DNA from: JBFMDN01 sp040753915
GTDB taxonomy: Bacteria > Desulfobacterota > Desulfomonilia > Desulfomonilales > Desulfomonilaceae
Assembly: GCA_040753915.1 (NCBI GenBank)
Contig: JBFMDN010000037.1
Location: forward strand, 1-53,671
DNA: 53,671 bases
Direction: 5' to 3'
The translations under genes were made by a program, and so were the position numbers. Under the pieces are notes generated by a model. That model saw nothing but the letters and a program-made list of their open reading frames with translations, did no database searches and was not told where the DNA came from. Shown here piece after piece: positions 43,616 through 52,288 of this stretch (within the stretch, counting starts at the first letter, position 1; the number at the start of each line of letters is the position of its first letter).

Positions 43616-44077
43616 ATGGTCAAGAGAACTTTTGGTGTTCTCGGTGTATTGTCGCTTGTGCTCATGATGGCAGGAACGAGCATGGCATTTCTGCCGGGTT
43701 ATCCGCCTCTCGGCGGGTGCTTTGGCGGAGAAGAGTTCTGCGCCAAGCCGCTGTACGTTCCGGTTCCTTGCCCTGACGCAGTGCAAAAGACCATAGTCAA
43801 GAAGTGGGAAGTGAAGATCGTTGGTCCGTGTCCGCCCCCCGGAGGGCCGGCGTGCGGGACAGCCAAGACCGCGGAAGATCCTGGCGGCATGTTGATGTCG
43901 CTTGCGCAGGCGATACCGTCACCGTTCGATTGCCTGTTTGCCGGTCCTGACGCGGTGTATGGTTGCTTAGGCGGCGGCGATGGCGGAGCTCCCTGCGGCA
44001 CGTGCTTTGGGCCTCTGCCCCGATTCTTCGGGTCGTTTGCGACCACTCCGTTTACCTTTTTCGGCGGCTTGTGGTAG
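43616..44077 (+). CDS. Secreted Cys/Gly/Pro-rich protein A (153 aa)
   Basis: Strong site GAAAGGAGGATGAGGGT before ATG 43616. Signal peptide MVKRTFGVLGVLSLVLMMA then GTSMAF, with likely cleavage at SMA-F. The mature part has about ten Cys and many Gly/Pro: GYPPLGGCFGGEEFC, VPVPCPDAVQ, VGPCPPPGGPACG, CLGGGDGGAPCGTCFG, ending in TTPFTFFGGLW. No known family. A close partner gene with the same leader follows (44321). Likely exported to the periplasm or cell surface and disulfide-bonded or metal-binding; this is inferred only from composition. Confidence 0.75.
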   Translation: MVKRTFGVLGVLSLVLMMAGTSMAFLPGYPPLGGCFGGEEFCAKPLYVPVPCPDAVQKTIVKKWEVKIVGPCPPPGGPACGTAKTAEDPGGMLMSLAQAIPSPFDCLFAGPDAVYGCLGGGDGGAPCGTCFGPLPRFFGSFATTPFTFFGGLW

Positions 44078-44103
44078 GCACCGAGACAGGATACGAATCT
44101 GGG

Positions 44104-44130
44104 CCGAGCCGATGATCGGAATCGGCTCGG
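44104..44130 (+). terminator. Hairpin after secreted protein A
   Basis: CCGAGCCGAT-GATCGGA-ATCGGCTCGG is a perfect 10-bp stem 27 bases past the stop. TCCCTCG follows, so there is no strong T tract. It separates the gene from the promoter of protein B. Confidence 0.6.
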
Positions 44131-44205
44131 TCCCTCGATACACAGAGTCCTTGAGGAGCTGAGTCGTAGGCTGAATGGTTGGGGAAGCCCAGACCGAAAA
44201 AGAAG

Positions 44206-44234
44206 TTGACATTCGGCCAACATTTCGATACAGT
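44206..44234 (+). promoter_or_regulatory. Candidate sigma70 promoter for the second secreted-protein gene
   Basis: TTGACA, a 17-base spacer and TACAGT, about 87 bases before the ATG at 44321. The spacing is ideal and the -35 perfect. With the hairpin at 44104 this suggests protein B has its own transcript. Confidence 0.5.
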
Positions 44235-44320
44235 TGAGAAAATCTTAGGACTCATACAATACGGTATCACGTTGTTTCCGGTTACGGCTGGAAGGGCTTG
44301 AATGAAAGGAGGATAAGGGT

Positions 44321-44716
44321 ATGGTTAAGAAAACCGCTGTAATTCTTGGAATCCTTGCCATGCTGGCAATTGGTGCGGGGATGTCCTGGGGTTACACAGT
44401 GAGCAAATGGCCCGTTCCGGGCATACCTAACACGACATTTCAGCCGGGTGGCGCCTGCCTGCCTGGCGGTGACTGCGACACTACCTTGCGCGGCCCGGTG
44501 GCCCCAGCGTGTGAGAGCCCCCTCGTTCCGGGTCTTATCCATGGAGCACTGGCTGTCCCGTTCGCAGCAGTAGGCTATGCACTGACCCCGATATTCACCG
44601 GTGGGTTGCCCTCCACGGCCGGCTGCTGCGATGTGAAGCTTGGCGACCCCGCGTATGTTACCGCGGCGGTGCCGTGCACAGCGGTTAACAGGTACGTGCC
44701 CCCCTGCGGATTCTAA
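44321..44716 (+). CDS. Secreted Cys/Pro-rich protein B (131 aa)
   Basis: The leader GAATGAAAGGAGGATAAGGGT and first codons (ATGGTTAAGA) nearly repeat those of protein A at 43616. Signal peptide MVKKTAVILGILAMLAIGA then GMSWGY. The mature protein has about nine Cys and Gly/Pro: PGGACLPGGDC, GPVAPACESPLVPG, TAGCCDVKLGD, AAVPCTAV and PPCGF. A hydrophobic stretch, LIHGALAVPFAAVGYALTPIF, recalls the VPFAA-type segments of small outer envelope proteins. Proteins A and B share signal and composition but little alignable mature sequence. Function unknown. Confidence 0.75.
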   Translation: MVKKTAVILGILAMLAIGAGMSWGYTVSKWPVPGIPNTTFQPGGACLPGGDCDTTLRGPVAPACESPLVPGLIHGALAVPFAAVGYALTPIFTGGLPSTAGCCDVKLGDPAYVTAAVPCTAVNRYVPPCGF

Positions 44717-44763
44717 GGGCGCGCCGCAAAGCGCAGCACATTTCACCAAATGTGACGAGTTGG

Positions 44764-44786
44764 TAAGCCGGACTCTGTCCGGCTTA
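44764..44786 (+). terminator. Rho-independent-like terminator after secreted protein B
   Basis: TAAGCCGGAC-TCT-GTCCGGCTTA, a perfect 10-bp stem, followed by TTTATTT. Placed 48 bases past the stop. The best terminator in the window. Confidence 0.8.
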
Positions 44787-46470
44787 TTTATTTCGAAGCA
44801 CGCTGACGAACCGCCTCCTATACTGCCGCGCATTGAATATGCGTGGCATTCATTGCGATTGAAAGCCAATAAGCCCCCGGTCGACATGCGGTCATAGTAG
44901 AGGTCTAGATTTCCTGTCTGTGCCTGGGGAGCTCCCTGTTTATGGTCGAGACGATAGCGGAGCGCAGCCGTTGCTTTCACGCTGTCGGGAATGACTCGCT
45001 CGGCGAATGGGGTTCGGACATGGTCCCAATGGGCTCCACAATAACTACTGCTCTTCGCAAATCCGGATGCGTATTCACGGCCCGCCGGCGCACCTGATTG
45101 CGGTGGCACACGCTAACAATGATCGCAACGGGGAGCATCTTCAGGCAAGGGTGGGTTTCAAACCCGACTCTAGCGCTGGATATCAGCCGCTGAGCGTGAT
45201 GCACAGCATCATAGTCCCGAAGGACTGCGCGGATGCACGACCAAATCACGGCGGGACTGCGATCCAGCACCGTGGTAGGGGCCACCGGCGGTCGCCCTGA
45301 GGAGCACGAGAAATATCTCTCGGCATCGCTCATATCATCGGATTTTCCGCAGTTGGAGTTGCGGCGTCTTGACAGGGCGGGCATCTTGCGCCTCATTCTG
45401 AATGATCAACGGGCAAGACAGCCGTTGTCCCGGGTTCCTAACCGGGGACGGTGATGATCCGGACGCTCCAGCTCCTCTTAGCCGCAGTTCAGAGGGCGAC
45501 CCCCAGCCGCAACTACGGTGGAAACGCATGGGCTGATTATCCTGGGATGGGGACCGCAGGCATACCACCTGAGACCAGGGGTGGCACGCATTGCCGTCAA
45601 TGCGCGGCCGTATTTGTGAAGGGGAGTACTTGCACATCGGTTCCTCAGTACGGTCAAGTATTTCAGGGTCATCAACCCGAGGGCTGACGGCGATCATTGA
45701 TTGCTTCATGCCTGGAAGGGGCATAGCATAAGTAGTCCGGCGGGACGCCGGATTTTAGCCAACGGGAATGAGGAAACAAACAAGCGATGACCCTGAAGGG
45801 GTCCACCATTGAAATGTGCGAAATGCAAGGCTCATTCGTGGTCGATGCCTATAGCAGGCGAGGAGATGGCTCTTGGTCGACCCAGTCAGGGTCGGTTGGT
45901 GGATGTGACGCGCCGAACCACAGGTTGAAATCCCGGGGCTCGCGGGACTACTGTAGGTGCGCTCCGGCAGAGCGCAAATCCCAAACTGAGTTGTGGCATA
46001 ATACGTGACCGCAATTATGGCGGTTGCCAATAATAATTTCCGCTTCTCCTCCTCAGCACTGACGGGCGGGACGAAACTGTCTCGGAATAGCGGCAAATGT
46101 TAGGAGCGTGGCACGCTCCTTCTTTAACACCCTCACTCTAGTCCTCTCCCGAAGGGAGAGGGGACCTGCAACCGCCCGGAATAACAGAGCCATCTCCCTC
46201 TGGGAAAGGGTGGGGTGAGGGCTGCTTGGGCAGTATCCTCCCTCACCGTACCACTCTTTCTGCTGTTTCCCGAGTTTTGAGACCGTTTCAGACGCCCGTC
46301 CCACCGGTCTGCGAACCTCCCATAAATGTTCTCGGCATATGGGAAGGGGAAAGAACTTTTGGCATCGGGCACATGAAGTCCACGTTTTGTCTGGGTGACA
46401 CACTGTGGCGGCCGTCTCTCCGGAGGCAGGCCTCCGGACTCTTGGGAAGACTCTGGCGCAGACGCGTCCG
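44787..46470. other. ~1.7-kb gene-free, repeat-rich region
   Basis: All open frames are short, on both strands, without Shine-Dalgarno sites or known motifs. Elements seen: GGGTGGGTTT-C-AAACCCGAC near 45150; TCCGGC-GGGAC-GCCGGATTTTA near 45737; GACCCTGAAGGGGTC near 45788; the dispersed 70-bp repeat copy at 45969-46031; AGGAGCGT-GGC-ACGCTCCT-TCTTT at 46102-46125, terminator-like; and the CTCTCCC repeat at 46129-46220. It is probably eroded mobile or repeat DNA. No RNA gene was recognised. Confidence 0.6.
46129..46220. repeat. Interspersed CCCTCAC/CTCTCCC palindromic repeat, copy 1
   Basis: ACCCTCACTCTAGTCCTCTCCCGAAGGGAGAGGGGACC begins the copy and GGGAAAGGGTGGGGTGAGGG ends it, so the ends are inverted repeats of each other around an inner CTCTCCC-GAA-GGGAGAG hairpin. 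The same family closes the window at 53584-53671. Confidence 0.7.
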
Positions 46471-47682
46471 TCACGGGTAGCGTCGCTGCGGTCCGGGTGT
46501 GGTTACGGCCCTAGGGGAGGCCGTACCGCGGCCAGACGGGAGGAGCAGAGGATACAGGGCCAGCGCTGCGACGAATGCCATCAGCGTGGCTGCAGACAAG
46601 AACATGAAGGAGAGGCTCTGAAGCTCGGCGAGGGATCCCCAGAGGAGGGAGGAGGCGTGGATGCCTATCCCGAAGGAGCCGGTGTACAGGGCTACCACAA
46701 CGGCGCGGTTGCCATCGCTGGCCTTGTCCACCATTCTCGCCATCATTGCCGGGTACGAGAACCCCTGGGCCACCCCGAAGAGGGCTCCAATGACGGCGGT
46801 TTGGTAAAGTTGATCCACAAAAGCCGTGGCGCCGAGCATTGCCGCGAATCCGAGAAGACAGCTTAGGATCAGCTTTTCACGGTCGAGCCGGTCCGCCAGT
46901 CTCCCGAGGAAGACGCGGATGAGCAAGAGGGCCAGACCGTACGAGAGAAAGAAGAGCCCGACTCTCATACCGAGCTCCTTCGCGAGCAAGGGGAAGAAGG
47001 TTACCATAGCCGAGAATCCCGCGCCAAAGGTCACGGCGATTGCCATCATGTGAAGATAGCGACCGTTAATGGCGGTCGCGAAGAAGCCGTCGAGGTGTCC
47101 CCGTGCACGTTGGGGCATAGACTCCTTGATGATCAACGCGGCAGCGAACCCCAGAATTCCAAAGCTGACGAGAAGAAGGAAATAGGCCTGGTACCCCCAG
47201 TGAACAATGCACGTCTCCCCCAGGTAAGGACCTATTGCAGTGGCGACTGAGCCCGAGACACCGAAGAAGCCTATGCCTTCGGCCCGCCTTTGTTGAGGGA
47301 CGAAGTCGACGACAGATGCCGCACACGCATTGAAGCATGCAGCAAAAGCTATTCCCTGAACGAGTCGCAGGAGAACCAACGCGAGGGAGTATTGGTCGAA
47401 TGCCATGAAACCGGCGTTGCTTAAGCCAGCGGTCAGAATGCCCCCAACGATAAACTTCTTTCGACCGTAGCGGTCTATGAGAGGGGCCAACAGAGGAAGT
47501 GAGCCGAGGGACGTCACCCCCAGGGAGCCCATGAAGATGCCCACATCAAGGCTGTTTCCCCCGAGCTCCACGACGAAAAGTGGCAGAAGACTCCATCCGG
47601 TAACAATGAGAAACAAGCAGAAATTGGCGAAAGTGACAGCAAGAAAGGGTCCAGTAATTAATTTTTCAGACATAGTGGGCAT
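46471..47682 (-). CDS. Major facilitator superfamily transporter (about 400 aa)
   Basis: Twelve hydrophobic segments can be counted. The MFS loop motif after segment 2 reads LIDRYGRKKFIVGG near 70 and a second, LADRLDREKLIL, follows segment 8; VLLRLVQGIAFAACFNA and the Gly-rich GFFGVSGSVATAIGPYLGE fit segments 4-5. ATG 47682 has GGAG only two bases upstream, while ATG 47673 (MSEKLITGPF) has it 11 bases upstream, so the second is also plausible. Substrate unknown; the family includes drug and metabolite exporters. The C-terminus is a short Pro/Arg tail. Confidence 0.9.
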   Translation of the reverse strand: MPTMSEKLITGPFLAVTFANFCLFLIVTGWSLLPLFVVELGGNSLDVGIFMGSLGVTSLGSLPLLAPLIDRYGRKKFIVGGILTAGLSNAGFMAFDQYSLALVLLRLVQGIAFAACFNACAASVVDFVPQQRRAEGIGFFGVSGSVATAIGPYLGETCIVHWGYQAYFLLLVSFGILGFAAALIIKESMPQRARGHLDGFFATAINGRYLHMMAIAVTFGAGFSAMVTFFPLLAKELGMRVGLFFLSYGLALLLIRVFLGRLADRLDREKLILSCLLGFAAMLGATAFVDQLYQTAVIGALFGVAQGFSYPAMMARMVDKASDGNRAVVVALYTGSFGIGIHASSLLWGSLAELQSLSFMFLSAATLMAFVAALALYPLLLPSGRGTASPRAVTTPGPQRRYP

Positions 47683-47728
47683 AACTCCGCAATAATTCTG
47701 ACTAGTTAATTAGGGCGCCCTCCCCGTC

Positions 47729-47995
47729 CTAGCGATCTCTCCAAGGGATTCGCCGCGGGGGTCGATTACCATGCTCTACCGCCGGAGGCGGTGATGTTAC
47801 AGGCGGCGGCTCCAGGGAAGGCAGAGTCGGTCCCTCGTGCATCCCCTCCGTCCGCGATTTCGGCTCGGTCACGTCCTCCTCGAGAATGCGAGGCTCGGGA
47901 ACGGGGTCCTTTGCCCTTTGGACTACATCTGCACACCCGAATAACACGGTTGCGAGGCACACACTTAAAAAACCTCTCATCACCCGAGGAACCAT
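47729..47995 (-). CDS. Small Pro-rich lipoprotein (88 aa)
   Basis: From ATG 47995 (ATG 47980 also possible). The lipobox L-F-G-C is at residues 18-21 after a hydrophobic FLSVCLATVLFGCADV, so the Cys would be lipid-modified and the protein membrane-anchored. The mature 68 residues are rich in Pro, Glu and Arg and end PPRRIPWRDR; no fold is expected. It is on the same strand as the CAP-domain gene upstream and the MFS gene downstream. Function unknown. Confidence 0.65.
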   Translation of the reverse strand: MVPRVMRGFLSVCLATVLFGCADVVQRAKDPVPEPRILEEDVTEPKSRTEGMHEGPTLPSLEPPPVTSPPPAVEHGNRPPRRIPWRDR

Positions 47996-48104
47996 GCGGA
48001 TATCCTAATCGGCGGACACCTACCACAGTGTCACGAGCCGGGCGTTTAAACTATCTTAACAGGAGACGATCTGTGCAACAAGAACTCTTGATGCGGGCGA
48101 CAAT

Positions 48105-48725
48105 TCATCTCCCGATGTCATGAGCGGGATACTGCCCGGTATAGGGCGAAAAAACCTGGCTCACATATGCTATTCTCTTGGCACACGGGGCAACGCCCAC
48201 GCCGACATAACGGAATCCCTCACGAAGAATATTCTTCCTGTGGTTGGGGCTTTTCATCCAGCCGTCCACAATGGCCTTGGCCCACTGATCTGGCGTGGTC
48301 TGCACCGTCCTGTATGCGATATTTTCCCCCCCAGCGCTGAGACCTATGATTTGTAAGCGTTGGTAGAATTTCTGCCATCCCTCGGGAAAAGTCAGGGATT
48401 CGTGTTTGAGGCTTCCTGTCTGGCACATGTGCCGAGCGTGCTGCACGGCGAGAAAGCCGAGGGCAGGACTGAATTGGAGAGGATGCAAAGCTCGTTTCGT
48501 CCGTTCCTCGTTTGTGTAACGCAACACACTGTTCTCCATCCCCCCTATCTCTTCGTTCGAGAGGGTCCACTCATCCGCCTTGCTGGTCTTGTCCCGTGCT
48601 TCAGCGGACGCGAGATACACGGAGAAGCTTGTTACACAGAAGATAGCAGCGAGGAGCCAACCGCAGAGAAGGATTGCCCCCACGGCATGCCACCGCCTGA
48701 AGCCGATCATTGCAAGAAAACCCAT
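48105..48725 (-). CDS. CAP/SCP-domain (CwlA-like, cysteine-rich secretory fold) protein
   Basis: 206 residues from ATG 48725 (or 48710). An N-terminal membrane segment or signal (AVGAILLCGWLLAAIFC) precedes the CAP domain: NSVLRYTNEERTKRALHPL, LGFLAVQHARHMCQTGSLKHES, GENIAYRTVQTTPDQWAKAIVDGWMKSPNHRKNIL and YVGVGVAPC. The His of H-A-R-H and of SPNHRKNI, with Glu residues, form the CAP cavity. Bacterial CAP proteins are extracytoplasmic, of unclear activity. It sits next to a small lipoprotein gene on the same strand. Confidence 0.88.
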   Translation of the reverse strand: MGFLAMIGFRRWHAVGAILLCGWLLAAIFCVTSFSVYLASAEARDKTSKADEWTLSNEEIGGMENSVLRYTNEERTKRALHPLQFSPALGFLAVQHARHMCQTGSLKHESLTFPEGWQKFYQRLQIIGLSAGGENIAYRTVQTTPDQWAKAIVDGWMKSPNHRKNILREGFRYVGVGVAPCAKRIAYVSQVFSPYTGQYPAHDIGR

Positions 48726-48960
48726 GCGATTCCCATGGAAGCTTGAAAGTCCAGGTCATGTAGTATAGCCTCTTGATCAAAGCTTCACGGTGGACAACCG
48801 ATCACCGACGAGGCGTTTACCAGTGGTAGCTACCTACGGATCGAAGCTTAATCACTGTTTGGTTCAATTTCAATAATAAAATGCATGTCGAAGGTAAGCC
48901 GATGCGGGTATATCGCCCCGCGGTGGCTCAGAAAAGCCGCTTTCCTGTTCATGGAGCTTC

Positions 48961-50040
48961 ATGGCACGGATCCATCTGCGAGCTCTGAGGACTGTCGAGG
49001 AGGAGCCCATTTCGTTATCATCGAAGTGTGCAGTATGTCTGCTTCTCATCAGCGCAGCTCTCGCTGTTCCCCTTTCCTCGGGTCCCGCTCACGGGAGCGC
49101 TCCGCCGGACAAGCAGGGAGCCCGCATTTCCCTGCTCATAGCCACTGGTATGCCAGGAGGGACGTACTACCGTGTCGGGCTTGGCATGGCATCTCTGTGG
49201 ACCACGAACTTGAAGTCGAAAGGCATCCGTGTTTCCGCGGCGATTTCCGAGGGATCAAGGGAAAACATTGAGGCCATACGCATTGCCGACGCTGACTTGA
49301 TCCTTGCGGAGAATCTCTTTTGCTCCACGGCATACCACGGAACAGGAGGGTACAAGGGAAGACCTCTCGAAGAATTGAGAGCGATCGCATCGCTGTGGCA
49401 GGACACTGTTCACATCTTGATCCGGAAAGACCTCGTGAAGACAGGGACCATCAAAGACCTGCAGGGGGTCATTCTCGCAACGGGTCTTCCTGAAAGCGGC
49501 AACCGCTTTACCACGGAATTACTGCTCAAGACCATTCCGGGGGGGATCAAGAGCGTACGAATGCGCTCGATGAGCAGCCTCGCTGGCGCCGAGGCCGTAA
49601 GAAAGGGAACAGTACAGGCGTTTGACCTCACGGGAGGAATTCCGGTCCCGTTGGTCACCGGCCTGTTCAGTGAGTCGTCTGTTGCTCTTGAGCTACTGGA
49701 CATTCCCGATTCCTCCCTGGAAATGCTGAAAAGGGAAGGCTGGAAGGACGTTTCACGCGTCGTAATCCCTGCGGAAACCTATCCCGGGCAAGCCAAGCCT
49801 GTGAGAACGGTGGGCTCCGCCAACGTGCTCGCTACTACAGCAAGCTTGAATCCAGAGGTCGTGTACGAGCTTACCCGAGCTCTGTTCGAGAGCCTGGAGT
49901 ACTTGGCCACTGTCCATCCAGCCTGCAGGAACATCTCGGCGGAGAAAGCTCTCATGGGGATGGACATCCCGTTGCATCGCGGCGCAGAGCGCTACTATCG
50001 GGAGCGAAATATCGAGATCCCCCCTCATGGGCTCCAGTAA
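48961..50040 (+). CDS. TAXI-family TRAP transporter solute-binding protein
   Basis: 359 residues from ATG 48961 with GGAG five bases upstream. A signal segment (KCAVCLLLISAALAVPLSSG) precedes the TAXI fold: ISLLIATGMPGGTYYRVGLGMASLW, VSAAISEGSRENIEAIRIADADLILAEN, YKGRPLEELRAIASLW, TTELLLKTIPGG and the late HRGAERYYRERNIEIP, which is the family's C-terminal signature. TAXI receptors feed TRAP permeases for small acids or amino acids; no permease gene (DctQM-like fusion) is adjacent, so the permease must be elsewhere or lost. Confidence 0.9.
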   Translation: MARIHLRALRTVEEEPISLSSKCAVCLLLISAALAVPLSSGPAHGSAPPDKQGARISLLIATGMPGGTYYRVGLGMASLWTTNLKSKGIRVSAAISEGSRENIEAIRIADADLILAENLFCSTAYHGTGGYKGRPLEELRAIASLWQDTVHILIRKDLVKTGTIKDLQGVILATGLPESGNRFTTELLLKTIPGGIKSVRMRSMSSLAGAEAVRKGTVQAFDLTGGIPVPLVTGLFSESSVALELLDIPDSSLEMLKREGWKDVSRVVIPAETYPGQAKPVRTVGSANVLATTASLNPEVVYELTRALFESLEYLATVHPACRNISAEKALMGMDIPLHRGAERYYRERNIEIPPHGLQ

Positions 50041-50231
50041 TGGCCAGCCTCGCGCGCAGAGCTGGGAGCCGTGGCTCCAAGAAATCGCATTTTTCCCGAA
50101 ATTCGCCACTATACTTTTGCTTTGTTTCTCCTAAGCATGTAAAATGCTCCGATAATCTTGCTCATTTGACCACGTGTTTCCAGTGGTTTACCTCGCAGAT
50201 ACCGCGACAAACGCGCAGAGGAGGTCTCTTT

Positions 50232-51416
50232 ATGACGGAAGTGGTTATTGTGGATGCCGTTCGAACCCCTGTAGGCTCGTTCGGAGGCTCGTTAAAGGAC
50301 GTTCCTGCTGTGGAGCTCGGCACCATCGCAGTCAAAGAGCTCATCAAGAGGACGGGGCTGGATCCTACACAAGTGGACGAACTGATTTTCGGATGCGTGC
50401 TCCAGGGCGGACAGGGGCAGAACGTGGCTCGCCAGGTACTGATCCGATCGGGCATCCCCCAGGAAGTTCCCGCGATGACTATTAACAAGGTGTGTGCCTC
50501 GGGTTTACGGTCGGTGTCTTTGGCTGCCCAGGTCATAAAGGCCGGAGACGCTGATGTTGTTATAGCTGGAGGCACGGAAAATATGTCCGCAGCTCCTTAC
50601 GCTGTACCAAATGCCCGCTGGGGAGCAAGGATGAATGACGCGCCCTTTGTGGATCTGATGATCCATGATGGTCTGTGGGAGATATTTAACAACTATCACA
50701 TGGGCATTACTGCTGAGAATGTCGCAGAACAATGCGGGATTTCCCGCGAGACGCAGGACGAATGGGGCCTCATGAGCCAGCAGCGAGCGGTAGAGGCCAT
50801 TACGTCCGGCCGCTTCAGAGACGAGATAGTACCCGTGGTCATTCCCCAGAAGAAAGGTGACCCCAAGGTTTTCGACACAGACGAGCATCCCAGGGCTGGG
50901 ACAACCCTTGAAGGGCTTTCCAAGCTTAGGCCCGCGTTCAAGAATCATGGCACAGTAACTGCCGGTAATGCCAGCGGAATAAACGACGGAGCAGCCGCGG
51001 TGTTGGTCATGTCGGCCGAAAAAGCCAAAGAACTGGGCATGAAGCCGCTGGTACGGATTGTGTCCTACGCGTCAGCGGGCGTCGATCCCAAAGTCATGGG
51101 CTTGGGCCCCATTCCAGCTACCAGGCGTGCCTTGGAGAAGGCAGGCATGACCATAGCTGATATGGACCTCATTGAGGCGAATGAGGCCTTCGCCGCTCAG
51201 TTCTGCGCCGTAGGCAAAGATCTCGGATTCGATCTGAACAAAGTGAATGTGAACGGAGGAGCAATTGCCCTTGGACATCCTATTGGCGCTTCCGGAGCCC
51301 GCATATTGACGACTCTGCTGTACGAAATGAAGAAAAGGGACGACGTGAAGCGCGGGCTCGCCACTCTCTGCGTGGGAGGAGGCATGGGCGCGGCAATGAT
51401 CGTGGAAAAGGTGTGA
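50232..51416 (+). CDS. Acetyl-CoA C-acetyltransferase (thiolase)
   Basis: 394 residues from ATG 50232, with GAGGAGG upstream; a longer frame from 50040 is false. MTEVVIVDAVRTPVGSFGG opens the thiolase fold. The acylated Cys is in INKVCASGLRSV near residue 88, the His in GHPIGASGAR near 350 and the second Cys in LCVGGGMGAA near 380. All three catalytic residues are present and length is normal. It condenses or cleaves acetoacetyl-CoA-type substrates, fitting fatty-acid or aromatic-acid degradation in a syntroph or sulfate reducer. No other beta-oxidation genes are adjacent. Confidence 0.95.
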   Translation: MTEVVIVDAVRTPVGSFGGSLKDVPAVELGTIAVKELIKRTGLDPTQVDELIFGCVLQGGQGQNVARQVLIRSGIPQEVPAMTINKVCASGLRSVSLAAQVIKAGDADVVIAGGTENMSAAPYAVPNARWGARMNDAPFVDLMIHDGLWEIFNNYHMGITAENVAEQCGISRETQDEWGLMSQQRAVEAITSGRFRDEIVPVVIPQKKGDPKVFDTDEHPRAGTTLEGLSKLRPAFKNHGTVTAGNASGINDGAAAVLVMSAEKAKELGMKPLVRIVSYASAGVDPKVMGLGPIPATRRALEKAGMTIADMDLIEANEAFAAQFCAVGKDLGFDLNKVNVNGGAIALGHPIGASGARILTTLLYEMKKRDDVKRGLATLCVGGGMGAAMIVEKV

Positions 51417-51561
51417 CGATGCGTGGAAGGGGGCGTCAGATCGCCCCTGCATCGCCGACGAACATTTTTTCGGGTCAGCGTCTTGCCGGTATCCAGTGGT
51501 GGTCTGTGCCAGCGGAGTATCCCTGCGAATGGAACAGCGCTGACATCAGGGAGGACTTTGC

Positions 51562-52275
51562 ATGGGATCTTCTCAGGAGAAATCCCCGAGAGTCCTGCTA
51601 CTCGATCTCCCTCAGACGGATTACGAAAGCTCTATCCGCATCCAGCGTGCCATTCTCCAACAAAGACTAAGATCGAGCGGGGAGGATGTGGTGATCCTCC
51701 TCGAGCATCCCCCAACAATCACGCTCGGGGTGAGAGCGGATGAGTCGGATCTGCTCCTCTCTCCGGATGAGCTGACTGCCAGAGGTATTGACGTGTGCCG
51801 ATCGGATCGAGGGGGACAGGCCACGTACCACGGACCAGGACAGTTGGTTTGCTACCCTCTCTTGGATTTGCGGCGTCATGGCTTGTCGGTCAGGGACTAT
51901 GTCACTCGTCTGGAGGAAACTATCTTATGTATAGTGAGTAGCTTCGGGGTTACCGGGTTCAGGGTCAAAGGCAAGCCTGGCGTCTGGACCCCGACCGGCA
52001 GGAAAATTGCCTCCATCGGTGTGCGCGTCCAGCGGCGTGTTACGTCTCACGGATTCAGCCTCAATGTTAACGTTCCCCTTGAGCCGGCCAGCTTTATGGT
52101 TTCCTGTGGTGATCCGAATACCCGGTTGGCAAATCTCCGGGAACTGGCTCAGAGAGACGTGGAAATGGCTGCGGTGCGAGCCGCTGCAGCTTCCTGCCTC
52201 GCCAGGGTCCTCGGAGTCCGGCTGCATCCCGTCAGCCTGAACACCATCCTCGGGCTGGACTGGGAAGCCGTATAA
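51562..52275 (+). CDS. lipB: Octanoyl-[carrier protein]:protein transferase LipB
   Basis: 237 residues. The signature RGGQATYHGPGQLVCYP near 90 is followed by RKIASIGVRVQRRVTSHGFSLNVNV, with conserved Lys and His. The active Cys lies in FMVSCGDPNTRLANL near 180. It moves octanoyl groups from acyl carrier protein to lipoyl domains such as GcvH or E2 subunits. lipA is not adjacent. It lies between thiolase and an ABC permease, 13 bases before the latter. Confidence 0.95.
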   Translation: MGSSQEKSPRVLLLDLPQTDYESSIRIQRAILQQRLRSSGEDVVILLEHPPTITLGVRADESDLLLSPDELTARGIDVCRSDRGGQATYHGPGQLVCYPLLDLRRHGLSVRDYVTRLEETILCIVSSFGVTGFRVKGKPGVWTPTGRKIASIGVRVQRRVTSHGFSLNVNVPLEPASFMVSCGDPNTRLANLRELAQRDVEMAAVRAAAASCLARVLGVRLHPVSLNTILGLDWEAV

Positions 52276-52288
52276 TTGGGGCTGCTTC

